A DNA stretch of 64,000 nt, taken from the NCBI GenBank assembly GCA_963989245.1, contig OZ022349.1, positions 26,646,759 through 26,710,758 on the forward strand. Reading direction: 5' to 3'. The notes below the pieces were generated by a model that saw only the letters and a program-made list of their open reading frames with translations, made no database searches and was not told where the DNA came from. Both the position numbers and the translations under genes were made by a program. This DNA is from Nansenia antarctica (taxonomy: Eukaryota; Chordata; Actinopteri; Argentiniformes; Microstomatidae). The first letter of the stretch is position 1, and every line of letters begins with the position of its first letter. Positions 43,438 to 55,081 of this stretch are shown in pieces.

Positions 43438-43852
43438 AATTGACAACAATGTATCAATGTAGTGGGATTAAACAAGCTAGCTTTTCTATTGAGACTGTCA
43501 TGCACTACTGAAGCCACTGTAATGCCATCACTTTATTAGTTTAGTATTACTTATTTTACTTCACTTTATTATTGTGATTTTGTATCCTGATGCTGCAATG
43601 CCAATGATGAGGAACCAAAGCCAAATGGTTTGACTCTTGTGTACTTGTACATTGGGATCTAATAAAAGCGATTCTGATCTGCATTGGTAAATCTGGTCAC
43701 GTTTGTCTATATAAGCCTGGATTTTCCTTTAGCGACGTTGTTGGAATACCCCCCTGGTCACACTTGTCTGCCCTGCACACAGCTGCTGGCAGATGAGAGG
43801 TAGTAGATAGACAGCTGGTGGACAAATCAAACCATCAAATCAAACCATGTTC
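43438..43852. other. Unassigned sequence
   Basis: No gene recognised; a lone AATAAAA at 43,661 sits in AT-rich sequence. Confidence 0.45.
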
Positions 43853-43854
43853 GC

Positions 43855-44526
<672 letters not shown>

Positions 44527-44528
44527 AA

Positions 44529-44628
44529 AGTGGCTGTGTTCCAAAACGGTTTCTCGACACTCTATCCAGAGCGTATATCAACAAGGTAGAGGAGGCAAGA
44601 GGAGCATTTTGGAACACAGCCACTGAGT
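44529..44628. mobile_element. Short palindromic MITE (GTGGCTGTGTTCCAAAA ends)
   Basis: GTGGCTGTGTTCCAAAACG at 44,530 is inverted as CATTTTGGAACACAGCCAC near 44,604-44,622; total about 95 bp. No coding capacity and no confirmed TSD. Confidence 0.65.
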
Positions 44629-44853
44629 GCCAAGACAGGACGTCTTAAGAGCGGGAGATCAAGTAGGGTGTGTTCTGGTTGGTCGGCCCTGACGTGGTTG
44701 AAGTGAGTGAGAATACATATCAATTATTAAACCAGGTTCTCCCCATAACAGAGTTATTTTTAAAGCTCTCCACGCCCAACCCTGTCTGCCCCCCCCCCCC
44801 CCCCAAGCAAACACCTTGTATACCTCACCACAAAAAAAGAACAAAAAGAACAA
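44629..44853 (-). other. Presumed 3' UTR of the LRR gene
   Basis: Sequence downstream of the LRR stop on the minus strand, with a C14 run on the plus strand at about 44,791-44,804. No poly(A) signal was assigned with confidence. Confidence 0.35.
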
Positions 44854-45651
44854 TCATTTTGCTGAGTTCTCCTGTGACTCCGCCTCGTCCCTGCTCTTCT
44901 CCCATTGGTTCGTCTTCCGGTTGCGCTGGGCCATGACGGTGGCCATGACGATGGTGGCCATGACGGTCACGGTGATGACAAGCATGGTGGCCGTCTCCAC
45001 CAGGCACAGCTGAGCGTCCACCTGCGCCAGGGAGACCCCCGACAGCCTGGGGGGCTCGTGGCAGGTGATGTTCCCGTAGTCGTCCACGTGCAGATGTCTC
45101 ACCCGGAGGATCTTGCCGAAGAAGCGGTGCAGCTCGCAGTCGCAGGCCCAGGGGTTGAGTGACAGCTGCAGGTGAGTGCTGCCTCCCCCGGCGGCTGTGC
45201 GCAGGTTCAGGAACACCTTGAACTTGACGCGCGCCAGCCGGTTCCCCTCCAGCCCCAGCAGGGTGAGCCTGCGTAAAGGGGAGAGCGCCTCTGTGTCGAC
45301 CTGGGAGATGTTGTTGTGGCTCAGGAGGAGGACCTCCAGGTTCTGTTGCCTGGTCAGCAGCCCCTCCCTCAGGGCGCTCAGCCGGTTCCCCCGCAGGTCC
45401 AGGTGGCGCAGGTGGAACAGGCCCCGGAAGACCCCCGGGTCCACGGCCCAGAGGCGGTTGTGGCTGAGGTCCAGTTTCCTCAGGTTCTCGAAGCGCTCCA
45501 GGCTGGGCCCGGCGGCCAGGTGGCCCAGCAGGTTGTGACCCAGACGCAGCTCCAGGAGGGAGGGCAGGCTCTGGGAGAGGTCCGGGGGGAGCCGCCGCAG
45601 CTGGTTGTGGCTCAGGTCCAACCTCTCCAGAAACGACAGGGAGGACAGAGC
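44854..45651 (-). CDS. LRR transmembrane protein, exon 2 (LRRs, LRRCT, TM, tail)
   Basis: Exon 2 of a two-exon gene. On the minus strand the acceptor TTGTTCCTCAG precedes 45,651 and the frame (phase 0) continues exon 1's. It encodes 265 residues: leucine-rich repeats ('LERLDLSHNQLRRLPPDL', 'NLRKLDLSHNRLWAVDPGVF', 'HLRHLDLRGNRLSALREGLL', 'NLEVLLLSHNNISQVDTEAL', 'RLTLLGLEGNRLARVKFKVF'), an LRR C-terminal cap ('NPWACDCELHRFFGKI' ... 'NITC' ... 'QLC'), and a membrane helix ('TATMLVITVTVMATIVMATV'). A 30-residue charged tail follows, stop TGA at 44,854. Full protein is 362 aa, type I membrane topology. Size and layout fit small LRR membrane proteins such as LRTM1/LRTM2 or LRRC types, but I cannot assign the orthologue. 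Strong GC and codon bias against the surroundings supports a live gene. Confidence 0.88.
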   Translation of the reverse strand, partial: ALSSLSFLERLDLSHNQLRRLPPDLSQSLPSLLELRLGHNLLGHLAAGPSLERFENLRKLDLSHNRLWAVDPGVFRGLFHLRHLDLRGNRLSALREGLLTRQQNLEVLLLSHNNISQVDTEALSPLRRLTLLGLEGNRLARVKFKVFLNLRTAAGGGSTHLQLSLNPWACDCELHRFFGKILRVRHLHVDDYGNITCHEPPRLSGVSLAQVDAQLCLVETATMLVITVTVMATIVMATVMAQRNRKTNQWEKSRDEAESQENSAK

Positions 45652-45684
45652 CTGAGGAACAAGAGGGTATTAGCCTACTATAAG

Positions 45685-45950
45685 TAGTAGAACCGATGGT
45701 TCTCAAGCCTAACCCTTAGGGCAGGAGCCTATCTCCTGTTTCCGTAGCGTGAGGCAGCTTGATGTACAGGTACAACCCCCTGGACATGACGCTGGCAGGG
45801 TCTTACCCCCAATCCAACCCTTAATGCTGAGGGCCAAGGAGGGAGGCATCGAGTACCATTTTTATAGTCGGACTCGGCCGGGGATCGAACTCACGACCTC
45901 CCAATCTCAGGGCGGACACTGACTTGATAAGTAAACTTATCATGAGATAA
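45685..45950 (-). mobile_element. tRNA-derived SINE with B box (CTCGAGAACC family)
   Basis: Minus-strand SINE: tRNA-like head near 45,950 with B box GAGTTCGATCC (45,892-45,902), then CCGAGTCCGACTATAAAAAT, TGTCCAGGGGGTTGTACCTG, CAGGAGATAGGCTCCTG and GAGAACCATCGGTTCTACTA. It is the most complete of four copies in the window (others at 24,500, 35,575 and 35,920). Confidence 0.78.
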
Positions 45951-46074
45951 GCCCTCGCAAAATAACATGTATGCAAGGAGAGTAAGGCAATAGTGCAACA
46001 TACTACTAAACATGGAACTGGATGATGCATTTCAACAGATTAAATAAATAAGAAAAAGAAAAAGAAAAGGCAGA

Positions 46075-46336
46075 CAATTACCACTCCACCTTTGTCATTG
46101 CCCAGAGTACAACGAAATTTGTTTTTTGCTCTAGGCACAGCGTCAGCCATAGTCAGCGCCCCTGGAGCAATTAGGGTTTAAGCGCCTTGCTCAAGGGCAC
46201 AACGGCAGTAGTAGGCACCTTCGATATGATGCCAGCAACCCTCCAGGCACCAGCACTCTCCTGAGGCGGGGATCGAACCAGAGACTTTCAAATTGCTAGC
46301 TGGCCTCTCTAAACCCTAGGCTACCTGCCGCCCCTA
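46075..46336 (-). mobile_element. tRNA-derived SINE, second family
   Basis: Minus-strand: head GGGGCGGCAGGTAGCCTAGG, B box GGTTCGATCCC (46,269-46,279), body GGAGGGTTGCTGGCATCATA, and tail ACAAATTTCGTTGTACTCTG-GGCAATGACAAAGG. The tail matches the retroposon 3' ends at 9,464 and 22,650, as expected when a SINE borrows a LINE's 3' end. Confidence 0.82.
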
Positions 46337-46432
46337 TGTGACATGAACAGTGACATGAACATGTGACTAGTACACTATGTAACTAGTATTCTGTGTGACT
46401 AGTACACTATCTGACTAGTACACTGTGTGACT

Positions 46433-46974
46433 AGTATGTAGTAGTGTAGTATAGTATGTAGTGTAGTAGTGTAGTATGTAGTGTAGTGTAGAATGTAGTG
46501 TAGTAGTGTAGTTGTATAGTATAGTATGTAGTGTAGTATAGTATGTAGTGTAGTGTAGTATGTAGTGTAGTGTAGTATGTAGTGTAGTAGTATAGTATGT
46601 AGTGTAGTTGTATAGTATGTAGTGTAGTATAGTATGTAGTATAGTATAGTATGTAGTGTAGTATAGTATGTAGTGTAGTATAGTATGTAGTATAGTATAG
46701 TATGTAGTGTAGTATAGTATGTAGTGTAGTATAGTATGTAGTATAGTATAGTATGTAGTGTAGTATAGTATGTAGTGTAGTATAGTATGTAGTATAGTAT
46801 AGTATGTAGTGTAGTAGTATAGTATGTAGTATAGTATAGTATGTAGTGTAGTGTAGTATGTAGTGTAGTAGTATAGTATGTAGTGTAGTATAGTATGTAG
46901 TGTAGTGTAGTATGTAGTGTAGTAGTATAGTATGTAGTGTAGTAGTGTAGTATAGTATGTAGTGTAGTATAGTA
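46433..46974. repeat. TAGTA/TAGTG satellite, block 1
   Basis: Irregular tandem mixture of GTAGTATAGTAT, GTAGTGTAGTAT and TAGTAGTATAG. The unit structure is hierarchical, with runs of 30-bp alternation (GTAGTGTAGTATAGTAT / GTAGTATAGTATAGTAT). Confidence 0.95.
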
Positions 46975-47499
46975 TCAAAGACCATCAAAGAACATATCCA
47001 ATTCAAAGTGCTCATCCTCACATACAAAGCCCTCCATACTGGCCCCCCCTTACCTGACTGACCTCCTTCTCCCCCACCGCCCTACCTGTACCCTCCGATC
47101 CTCATCTATTGTTCCCCTCACTGTCCCACCCTCAAAACTCAAAGGCTTCGGTCACTGTGCCTTTTCACGAGCTGCACACCGGAACAGTGGAACTCTCTCC
47201 CTCAACCACTCCGAGACTCACCCTCACTCCTCACTTTTAAATCCTACTTCAAAACCTACCTGTTCTCCTATGCTTACAGCCTCCCCTACCCTTAGCCATC
47301 TCCCCTAACCCTGCCACCCTCCCCCCCCCCCCCCCTGACATGCATATAGCCTCCCCAACCCTAACCATCTCCCCTGTCCCTCCCCTGCCCCCTCCCTGTT
47401 CGCTAACTCCCTGTTCTATGTGCCCATGTTATCTGTTGCTTGTTGTTTCTGTGTTTTCTCCCATATTGTCAGTGTCTTTGAGCTTCGGGAAAAGCGCTA
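46975..47499 (+). mobile_element. L2-type LINE 3' end inside the satellite
   Basis: Reads 'HIQFKVLILTYKALHTGPP' then, with frame breaks, 'PEQWNSLPQPLRDSPSLLTF' and 'KSYFKTYLFSYAYSLPYP', the C-terminal 'WNSLPxxLR...FKxxLKTxLF' of L2 ORF2. A 3' region ends GTCTTTGAGCTTCGGGAAAAGCGC. At 47,499 the satellite resumes in mid-unit, so the LINE's own tail repeats are missing. Plus strand, antisense to the host gene. Confidence 0.82.
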
Positions 47500-50400
47500 G
47501 TGTAGTATAGTATAGTATGTAGTGTAATGTAGTAGTATAGTATGTAGTGTAGTATGTAGTGTAGTATAGTATGTAGTGTAGTGTAGTATGTAGTGTAGTA
47601 GTGTAGTATAGTATGTAGTATAGTATGTAGTGTAGTGTAGTATGTAGTGTAGTAGTGTAGTATAGTATGTAGTATAGTATGTAGTGTAGTGTAGTATGTA
47701 GTGTAGTAGTATAGTATGTAGTGTAGTATGTAGTGTAGTATGTAGTGTAGTATGTAGTATAGTATGTAGTATAGTATGTAGTGTAGTATGTAGTATAGTA
47801 TAGTAGTATAGTATGTAGTGTAGTATAGTAGTGTAGTATGTAGTGTAGTATAGTATGTAGTATAGTGTAGTATAGTATGTAGTGTAGTAGTATAGTATGT
47901 AGTATAGTATGTAGTATAGTATAGTATGTAGTGTAGTATAGTATGTAGTGTAGTATAGTATGTAGTGTAGTAGTATAGTATGTAGTGTAGTATAGTATGT
48001 AGTGTAGTATAGTATGTAGTGTAGTAGTATAGTATGTAGTATAGTATAGTATGTAGTGTAGTAGTATAGTATGTAGTGTAGTATAGTATGTAGTGTAGTA
48101 TAGTATGTAGTGTAGTATAGTATGTAGTGTAGTAGTATAGTATGTAGTATAGTATAGTATGTAGTATAGTATAGTATGTAGTATAGTATGTAGTGTAGTA
48201 GTATAGTATGTAGTATAGTATAGTATGTAGTATAGTAGTATAGTATAGTATGTAGTATAGTATGTAGTATAGTATGTAGTATAGTATAGTATGTAGTATA
48301 GTATAGTATGTAGTGTAGTAGTATAGTATGTAGTGTAGTGTAGTATATAGTATAGTATAGTATGTAGTGTAGTATATAGTATGTAGTATAGTATAGTATG
48401 TAGTATAGTATAGTATGTAGTATAGTATAGTATGTAGTGTAGTATATAGTATGTAGTATAGTATAGTATGTAGTATAGTATAGTATGTAGTGTAGTATAG
48501 TATGTAGTATAGTATAGTATGTAGTGTAGTAGTATAGTATGTAGTATAGTATGTAGTGTAGTATATAGTATGTAGTATAGTATGTAGTATAGTATGTAGT
48601 GTAGTATATAGTATGTAGTATAGTATAGTATGTAGTATAGTATAGTATGTAGTGTAGTATAGTATGTAGTGTAGTGTAGTATGTAGTGTAGTAGTATAGT
48701 ATGTAGTATAGTATGTAGTATAGTATAGTATGTAGTATAGTATAGTATGTAGTGTAGTATGTAGTGTAGTATAGTATAGTATGTAGTGTAGTAGTATAGT
48801 GTAGTGTAGTAGTATAGTATGTAGTATAGTAGTATAGTATGTAGTGTAGTATAGTATAGTATGTAGTGTAGTAGTGTAGTATAGTATGTAGTATAGTATA
48901 GTATGTAGTGTAGTATAGTATGTAGTGTAGTGTAGTATGTAGTGTAGTAGTATAGTATGTAGTATAGTATAGTATGTAGTATAGTATAGTATGTAGTATA
49001 GTATAGTATGTAGTGTAGTGTAGTATGTAGTGTAGTAGTATAGTATGTAGTATAGTATAGTATGTAGTGTAGTTGTATAGTATGTAGTGTAGTTGTATAG
49101 TATGTAGTGTAGTTGTATAGTATGTAGTATAGTATAGTATGTAGTGTAGTAGTGTAGTATAGTATGTAGTATAGTATAGTATGTAGTGTAGTGTAGTATA
49201 GTATGTAGTATAGTATAGTATGTAGTGTAGTATAGTATGTAGTGTAGTGTAGTATGTAGTGTAGTAGTATAGTATGTAGTATAGTATAGTATGTAGTATA
49301 GTATAGTATGTAGTATAGTATAGTATGTAGTATAGTATAGTATGTAGTGTAGTATGGTATGTAGTGTAGTAGTATAGTATGTAGTGTAGTTGTATAGTAT
49401 GTAGTGTAGTTGTATAGTATGTAGTGTAGTTGTATAGTATGTAGTATAGTATGTAGTGTAGTATGTAGTGTAGTATAGTATAGTATGTAGTGTAGTAGTA
49501 TAGTATGTAGTGTAGTGTAGTATGTAGTATAGTATGTAGTGTAGTAGTATAGTATGTAGTGTAGTATAGTATGTAGTATAGTATGTAGTGTAGTAGTATG
49601 TAGTGTAGTATAGTATAGTATGTAGTGTAGTATAGTATGTAGTGTAGTATAGTATGTAGTATAGTATAGTATGTAGTATAGTATAGTATGTAGTATAGTA
49701 TAGTATGTAGTGTAGTAGTATAGTATGTAGTATAGTATAGTATGTAGTGTAGTGTAGTATATAGTGTAGTAGTATAGTATGTAGTGTAGTGTAGTATGTA
49801 GTGTAGTATAGTATGTAGTGTAGTGTAGTATATAGTGTAGTAGTATAGTATGTAGTGTAGTAGTATAGTATGTAGTGTAGTAGTATAGTATATAGTATAG
49901 TTGTATAGTATAGTATGTAGTGTAGTGTAGTATGTAGTGTAGTAGTATAGTATGTAGTATAGTATGTAGTGTAGTAGTATGGTATGTAGTGTAGTAGTAT
50001 AGTATGTAGTGTAGTAGTATAGTATGTAGTGTAGTAGTATAGTATGTAGTGTAGTAGTATAGTATGTAGTGTAGTGTAGTATGTAGTGTAGTAGTATAGT
50101 ATGTAGTGTAGTATATAGTGTAGTAGTATAGTATGTAGTATAGTAGTATAGTATGTAGTGTAGTGTAGTATGTAGTATAGTTGTATAGTATGTAGTATAG
50201 TATAGTATGTAGTGTAGTAGTATAGTATGTAGTATAGTGTAGTATATAGTGTAGTAGTAGTATAGTATGTAGTGTAGTAGTATAGTATGTAGTATAGTGT
50301 AGTAGTAGTATAGTATGTAGTGTAGTAGTATGGTATGTAGTATAGTGTAGTATATAGTGTAGTAGTATAGTATGTAGTGTAGTAGTATAGTATAGTATAT

Positions 50401-50841
50401 AGTGTAGTATAGTATATAGTGTAGTAGTGTAGTATAGTATGTAGTATAGTATAGTATGTAGTATAGTATGTAGTGTAGTATAGTATAGTATATAGTGTAG
50501 TAGTATAGTATGTAGTGTAGTAGTATAGTATATAGTGTAGTAGTATGGTATGTAGTATAGTGTAGTATATAGTGTAGTAGTATGGTATGTAGTGTAGTAT
50601 AGTATATAGTGTAGTAGTGTAGTATAGTATGTAGTATAGTATAGTATGTAGTATAGTATGTAGTATAGTAGTATAGTATATAGTGTAGTAGTATAGTATG
50701 TAGTGTAGTAGTATGGTATGTAGTGTAGTAGTATAGTATGTAGTGTAGTAGTATAGTATGTAGTGTAGTTGTATAGTATGTAGTGTAGTAGTATAGTATG
50801 TAGTATAGTGTAGTATATAGTGTAGTAGTATGGTATGTAGT
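47500..50841. repeat. TAGTA/TAGTG satellite, block 2 (3.3 kb)
   Basis: Continuous pentamer/heptamer-based array (TAGTATAGTATGTAGTGTAG and relatives) extending to within six bases of the exon 1 splice donor. Read on the minus strand it is open for over 1,100 codons (HTILHYILYYTT...). This is a consequence of the lack of stop triplets, not a gene. Confidence 0.96.
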
Positions 50842-50847
50842 GGTTAC

Positions 50848-51138
50848 CTGGGGCTGGAGAGCCTGCATGCTGCTGTTGGCCAGTAGCAGGACTCTCAGAG
50901 ACCAGAGGCCAGGGAAGGAGAGGCTGCGTAGCTCCGTCAGCTCGTTCCCACTCAGGTCCAGCAGCCAGGTGCCGTGGGGGACGCTGGGGGGCACCTGGGA
51001 CAGGCCGCGGGCCTTACAGTCCACCAGGTCAGAGGCCTCGTAGCACAGGCAGTGGGAGGGACAGAGCCTGGAGCCCCGGGCCACTGAGACGGAGAGAAGG
51101 AGATGGAGAGAGAGCACCGTGACAGCAAGCACGGCCAT
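50848..51138 (-). CDS. LRR transmembrane protein, exon 1 (signal peptide, LRRNT, first LRRs)
   Basis: ATG at 51,138 gives 'MAVLAVTVLSLHLLLSVSVA', a good signal peptide. A GTG eight codons upstream is open but not a likely start. The LRR N-terminal cap follows with Cys at about residues 26, 30, 32 and 41 ('CPSHCLCYEASDLVDC', Cx3CxCx8C), then 'TWLLDLSGNELTELRSLSF' and 'SLRVLLLANSSMQALQPQ'. It ends CAG|GTAACC at 50,848, phase 0, 97 codons. It joins exon 2 (45,651) to make a 362-residue extracellular LRR receptor-like protein. The gene lies in the same orientation as LSM12, 2.4 kb downstream of it. Confidence 0.88.
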
Positions 51139-53566
51139 AGACAGGCCGCTGTGTGGTCCCACGTGTGAGTCTGGAGGTGGAGGAGGGGGTTTTTGGGGTC
51201 AGTCTCGGTAGCAGGCGTAGGAGTGGGCGTGGGTCCGGGTTAGCTTCATCTGGATCGCCAAAATGTTGTTTATCTGTTCACTGTTGAGGAGGAAAAAAAG
51301 TAGATTGAAGAAGAAAAGTAATTGAAGTAGCATGAGTAGAAACAAAGGTGTTCATTTTTCTTCGTTTACTGAGCTCTCTCTCTGCTTGGTATTACGGGAA
51401 CGAACCAGCTCATATGTACACTGTCTCACTGTCTCTGCGCATACCACACTCCTGATTAAATAAAGTAAGCCTAAACAGATTATCTATCCAATCAGTAAGC
51501 CTAAACAGATTATCACCCAGCTTCAGCATGAGAACAGATCCAGTCAATTGGATGATTCCCCAAAATAAGGATTGGGATTTGGTCACAAAATAACGAGTTA
51601 TCTAATGTGGTCCGTGTTTGATGAGATTAAAGACCTTTGTCTGTGGGACATTCTGCTCATCATTAAGGCTTGATTCGACATCATTAAGAGCTGGAACAGT
51701 TGTATTAAAAACCAGACATATATCCTGAGTACATTCATGTCTATAAATTGTAACCTTTCATTGAAGATAAACTTCTTTGCAAACATCTTCTGTATTGATG
51801 AGCAAATTAAAACACAAAAGGTGAATGTTGTCATTAATTACAAGATACCGTACACACGCCTACCTTAATGAAACCCCATCTCTCCACTTCAGTTCACAAA
51901 TCTGTGCCCTCCGGAATTCTTCACTCTCACTCCCGGTACAAACAGTGGTGGGAACGTTCATCTGATCACACAATACCTGCAGAGCTCCCCTCCCCGCGAA
52001 GATGCCTACTTCAACTGCCTCGTCACAGTATGTATAATGACATTAGCGACAGTTCTTGGATGTAGTCGCTAGATGACGGGTGACAGGTTGGCAAGCGGTA
52101 TGAGGGGAAACAAGAACCCTCGTTCATTTGAATTATTCATTCAACGTGGAGGTGATTAAGGGAGACAATGGGCAGCCCTGAAATCAAATACATTTTTCAT
52201 GCCAAGGGGGTAAATAACCGGAAAATTACAGTTTGGCCTACATGAGAGAGAATGCGTTTCAGATATGTCTGTGATAGCCTATTATCTATCTTATCTTACT
52301 AACAACACCCGGAAAAAGTCTAAATGTTCTTTGCCAGGCCACTAGTCAGGTGTGTAATAGGTGAGACTACCTGGCTGGCCAGGGAACAATGGATGCAAAT
52401 TAGCCTTCATGGCTAAACCTGGCGCATTTATAGAAACTCGGATTACCATCTCTGTGGAAGAAATTCAATGAAATAAATTGACCAGGAAGCCTGGAAGCAG
52501 GCAGACATTTGCTCTATTCCCCCATTACTGGAATGAAGTGAAGTGAACTGGGACAACTTCCTGTCTGGTTCCATGCTAGTGACTGGGTTCTACGGTTGGC
52601 AGGCTTGCTCAATACATTGTGACATGACCAGTATTACTTATTGTGCTTCAAATTAATGAGCATACAGTCAAATATATAATCATTACTAACAAATTAAATA
52701 TTTTAAACCAACACAATATCCGTAAGAGTGTAACCTGATACTCCTCAAGTGACTTAAATCCGTCAGATCACTGCAATGGTAGAACATCTTGTTTTGAAAA
52801 CACTGTTTTCATAGTATAGACAGCAAACTATAATCCACACAGCCCTATGCACCACAAAATATTGTCATAAGAGGCCCTAAATAATGAACATGAACAACAA
52901 TTATAAAGACCGGGTTATTTCAAGGTTATTTCACCTTGAAGTCTTCGGCTCCGAACAAGCCTCCCACAAAGGTATTAAAATTAGTATTACAGTCAGAATT
53001 TTTGTTACTTTTATTTTAGAAAATGTCCTTTTAAAGTGTGGCATTTCAAGTCACATTTTGTTTAAAATACAGAAAATACAGACACTTGTAGAACATGGAT
53101 ACAGCAAAAAGGAAACAATGACAGAAAATAAAGCTTACAAGCCTTTCTGACTGCTCTATTTTTCTCTTTTTGAAGAAATGGAATTGATGGCAAGGAAGAA
53201 AGTAGGATGGGGAGGGGGTGGGAGGGAGAAAAGCCGTTTGAGAAAAGAGGGGGATGACGGAGGAGAAGGAGGAGGAGGGGGGGAGGGGTGGGGGGGCAGA
53301 ATGAGACAAGTTAGTTAAGGAAACTATGGTTGCTTTATGGTTCATGTTTTTAAATTATCTTTATAAAGTCTAATTTAAGATTTAACTCTTTTCCTCTTTC
53401 ATTTTTTTTCTCTTTTTCTTAAATGGTTTTTTGATCTTCCGGACCCAGGTCCCCCAGCGCTCCTCATCGTGGTCTCAGACGCTGCGGGGACAGGAATGCC
53501 GACCTCGTCTGGCAGTGGGTACGACCTGCCCGCGGAGCCTTCCCACGGCCCACCCGCTCTGCCGAC
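51139..53566. other. Intergenic region between LSM12 and the LRR gene
   Basis: No coding exon recognised. It should contain the LRR promoter/5' UTR (minus strand) and the LSM12 3' UTR. A G-rich/purine tract lies at 53,200-53,300. AAACAGATTATC-containing short direct repeats lie at about 51,470-51,510. Confidence 0.5.
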
Positions 53567-53659
53567 TCAAGAAGATAAAGTGGAGTCCTTCTGTGTTTGC
53601 TGTGCTTGTGAACGTTGCATGGACTTCTGACTTTCCACATCTCTAAAATGTTTCTCAAC
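53567..53659 (-). CDS. lsm12: LSM12, terminal exon (exon 5)
   Basis: After a CCTGCAG acceptor the frame encodes 'VEKHFRDVESQKSMQRSQ' and 'AQQTQKDSTLSS', stop TGA at 53,567: 30 residues, phase 0. This is the conserved C-terminus of LSM12 (VEKHFRDVESQK...QRSQAQQ.QK...LSS). Joins exon 4 at 53,868. Confidence 0.93.
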   Translation of the reverse strand, partial: VEKHFRDVESQKSMQRSQAQQTQKDSTLSS

Positions 53660-53867
53660 CTGCAGGGGGGGGGGGGGCGGGGAGGGAGGAAGATGGATCG
53701 GTTGAGGCGCATGACAGACTTTGCAATTTCCGTTTCGGAAAGAAATCGAGCATAAAATGTCAAGACGCTGAGCTACAAATCAAGCGTCGTGTTGTAATAA
53801 ATACCGCTTCGCCACAAGGAAAACGCATTCGACAGATTGCTTAGATTAAAAAGTCGAGGATACTCAC

Positions 53868-53994
53868 TATTTTGCGTACATGACTTAAAGCGCTTCCCTC
53901 TTTGCCTTTGCAGTTCTCAACCTGGTAAGGCGGCGAGATTACGACGTCGTCCATCACCATAATGTTCTTCTCCTGCCACTTACAGTCTTTGATG
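53868..53994 (-). CDS. lsm12: LSM12, exon 4 (anticodon-binding-like domain, C-terminal part)
   Basis: CCCCAG acceptor before 53,994, ATA|GTGAGT donor after 53,868; enters in phase 2 (completing Thr) and leaves in phase 0. Encodes 'IKDCKWQEKNIMVMDDVVIS', 'PPYQVENCKGKEGSALSHVR' and 'KI', nearly identical to vertebrate LSM12. This part forms the AD (anticodon-binding-like) domain. LSM12 is an Lsm-AD protein linked to ataxin-2-type RNA regulation and reported as an NAADP-binding partner of two-pore channels. Confidence 0.95.
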
Positions 53995-54369
53995 CTGGGG
54001 AGAGAACGGCTCGTTAGATCACAGTCCTGGGGGACTCCCCTAAGGTCAGAGGTCAACTCATGACAGGTGTCGTTAGAGTGGAAGGTCCTTTTAACTGGTC
54101 AGAACACGATCAGACCCCAGGGGACCCTTAGTCTTTCTTTAATCACACTACGTTGTCATCAAGAGGTACAGTATTGGACATGACATGAAATCTCAATTCA
54201 ACATTTATTCGACAGAAAAACCTTCGAACAAATCACTCATTGTGGTTCTCCCGAGTAAAGACACGGTCTCTCAGACACGTGTGAACTTCTGGTGACCTTA
54301 CGGGACGCCCCTCAGACGCCCCCCCCTGCCCACAGAGTTAGCCTCTAGCCGACGTGAGGTGACACTTAC

Positions 54370-54479
54370 GTTTTGTGAATAGTCTGGAATAGCTGCTGGC
54401 CGTCCACTGAAACCCCAGCACTGATTGCATAGGCTTGGGACAGCTTGTCCTCCTTTTCTGATCGTGCTCGATTGGCAAG
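54370..54479 (-). CDS. lsm12: LSM12, exon 3
   Basis: CCTGGCAG acceptor, AAAAC|GTAAGTG donor, 110 nt (phase 0 in, phase 2 out). Encodes '[20 protein letters not shown]' and 'AGVSVDGQQLFQTIHK', the start of the AD domain. The human protein has [20 protein letters not shown]-type sequence here, so conservation is high. Confidence 0.95.
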
Positions 54480-54591
54480 CTGCCAGGGAAAGTTAAGACA
54501 GTGGTTAGATATTAGCGATAACTTCACTAGCACCTTTGCCCTAGACTCCACTGGTGTCGATCTGAGAAGATTGGATAGGTGTAAGCGTGAA

Positions 54592-54735
54592 TGTAAGTAA
54601 GTAAGTAAGTAAATAAAGCTTTATTTATATAGTACCTTTCATACAAGAAATGCAGCTCAAAGTGCTTTACAACAGGAATAAGAACAAACTCAATATATAA
54701 ACATTTATAACATATGTAGTAGCTGCACGTTGCCT
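54592..54735 (-). mobile_element. L2-type retroposon tail in LSM12 intron 2
   Basis: (GTAA)n then AAATAAAGCTTTATTTATAT, AGTACCTTTCATACAAGAAA and TGCAGCTCAAAGTGCTTTAC: the reverse complement of the tail at 11,626-11,864. Confidence 0.8.
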
Positions 54736-54920
54736 ACTCTAATCAAATGTGGAAAACACCACCAAGCATCTCTGTCATCTCGCTTACGCCCAGCCAATCC
54801 TTTCAGGAGAGGCTCATAACATTAAAAGATCAGCAGTTGCTGACGCAATGAAACGTTTTTCCCCACAAGTGATCCCTCAAACATTTTATTGCCTCAGCAA
54901 CCCACTGATCTTTAATACAT

Positions 54921-55075
54921 AGACAGAATACATTATACAGAGAGAGAGCAACACCAGGAATACATCTGACCACAGCAGGAAGGGGAGAGAGAGACAGAAT
55001 ACATTATACAGAGAGAGAGCAACACCAGGAATACATCTGACCACAGCAGGAAGGGGAGAGAGAGACAGGAGAGGA
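54921..55075. repeat. 71-bp two-copy tandem duplication
   Basis: AGACAGAATACATTATACAG ... CAGCAGGAAGGGGAGAGAG occurs at 54,921 and again at 54,992, virtually identical, immediately 3' of the LSM12 exon 2 donor on the minus strand. Confidence 0.92.
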
Positions 55076-55081
55076 TGTTAC

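Larger units (their letters stand above)
45652..50847 (-). other. Intron of the LRR gene, filled with SINEs, LINE end and satellite
   Basis: 5,196-bp intron, donor CAG|GTAACC at 50,847 and acceptor TTCCTCAG at 45,652 (minus strand). About 75 percent is the TAGTA/TAGTG satellite. Two SINEs and an L2 3' end account for most of the rest. Confidence 0.85.

Noticed and set aside
44905..45687. Plus-strand frames opposite the LRR exon
   Set aside because: Shadow frames in GC-rich coding sequence; LRR consensus, Cys caps and membrane helix are all on the minus strand.
47497..51162. A single 1,221-codon minus-strand frame joining the LRR signal peptide to the repeat
   Set aside because: After residue 97 of the true protein a good splice donor (CAG|GTAACC) occurs and the rest translates the TAGTA satellite; the phase-matched exon 2 lies at 45,651.
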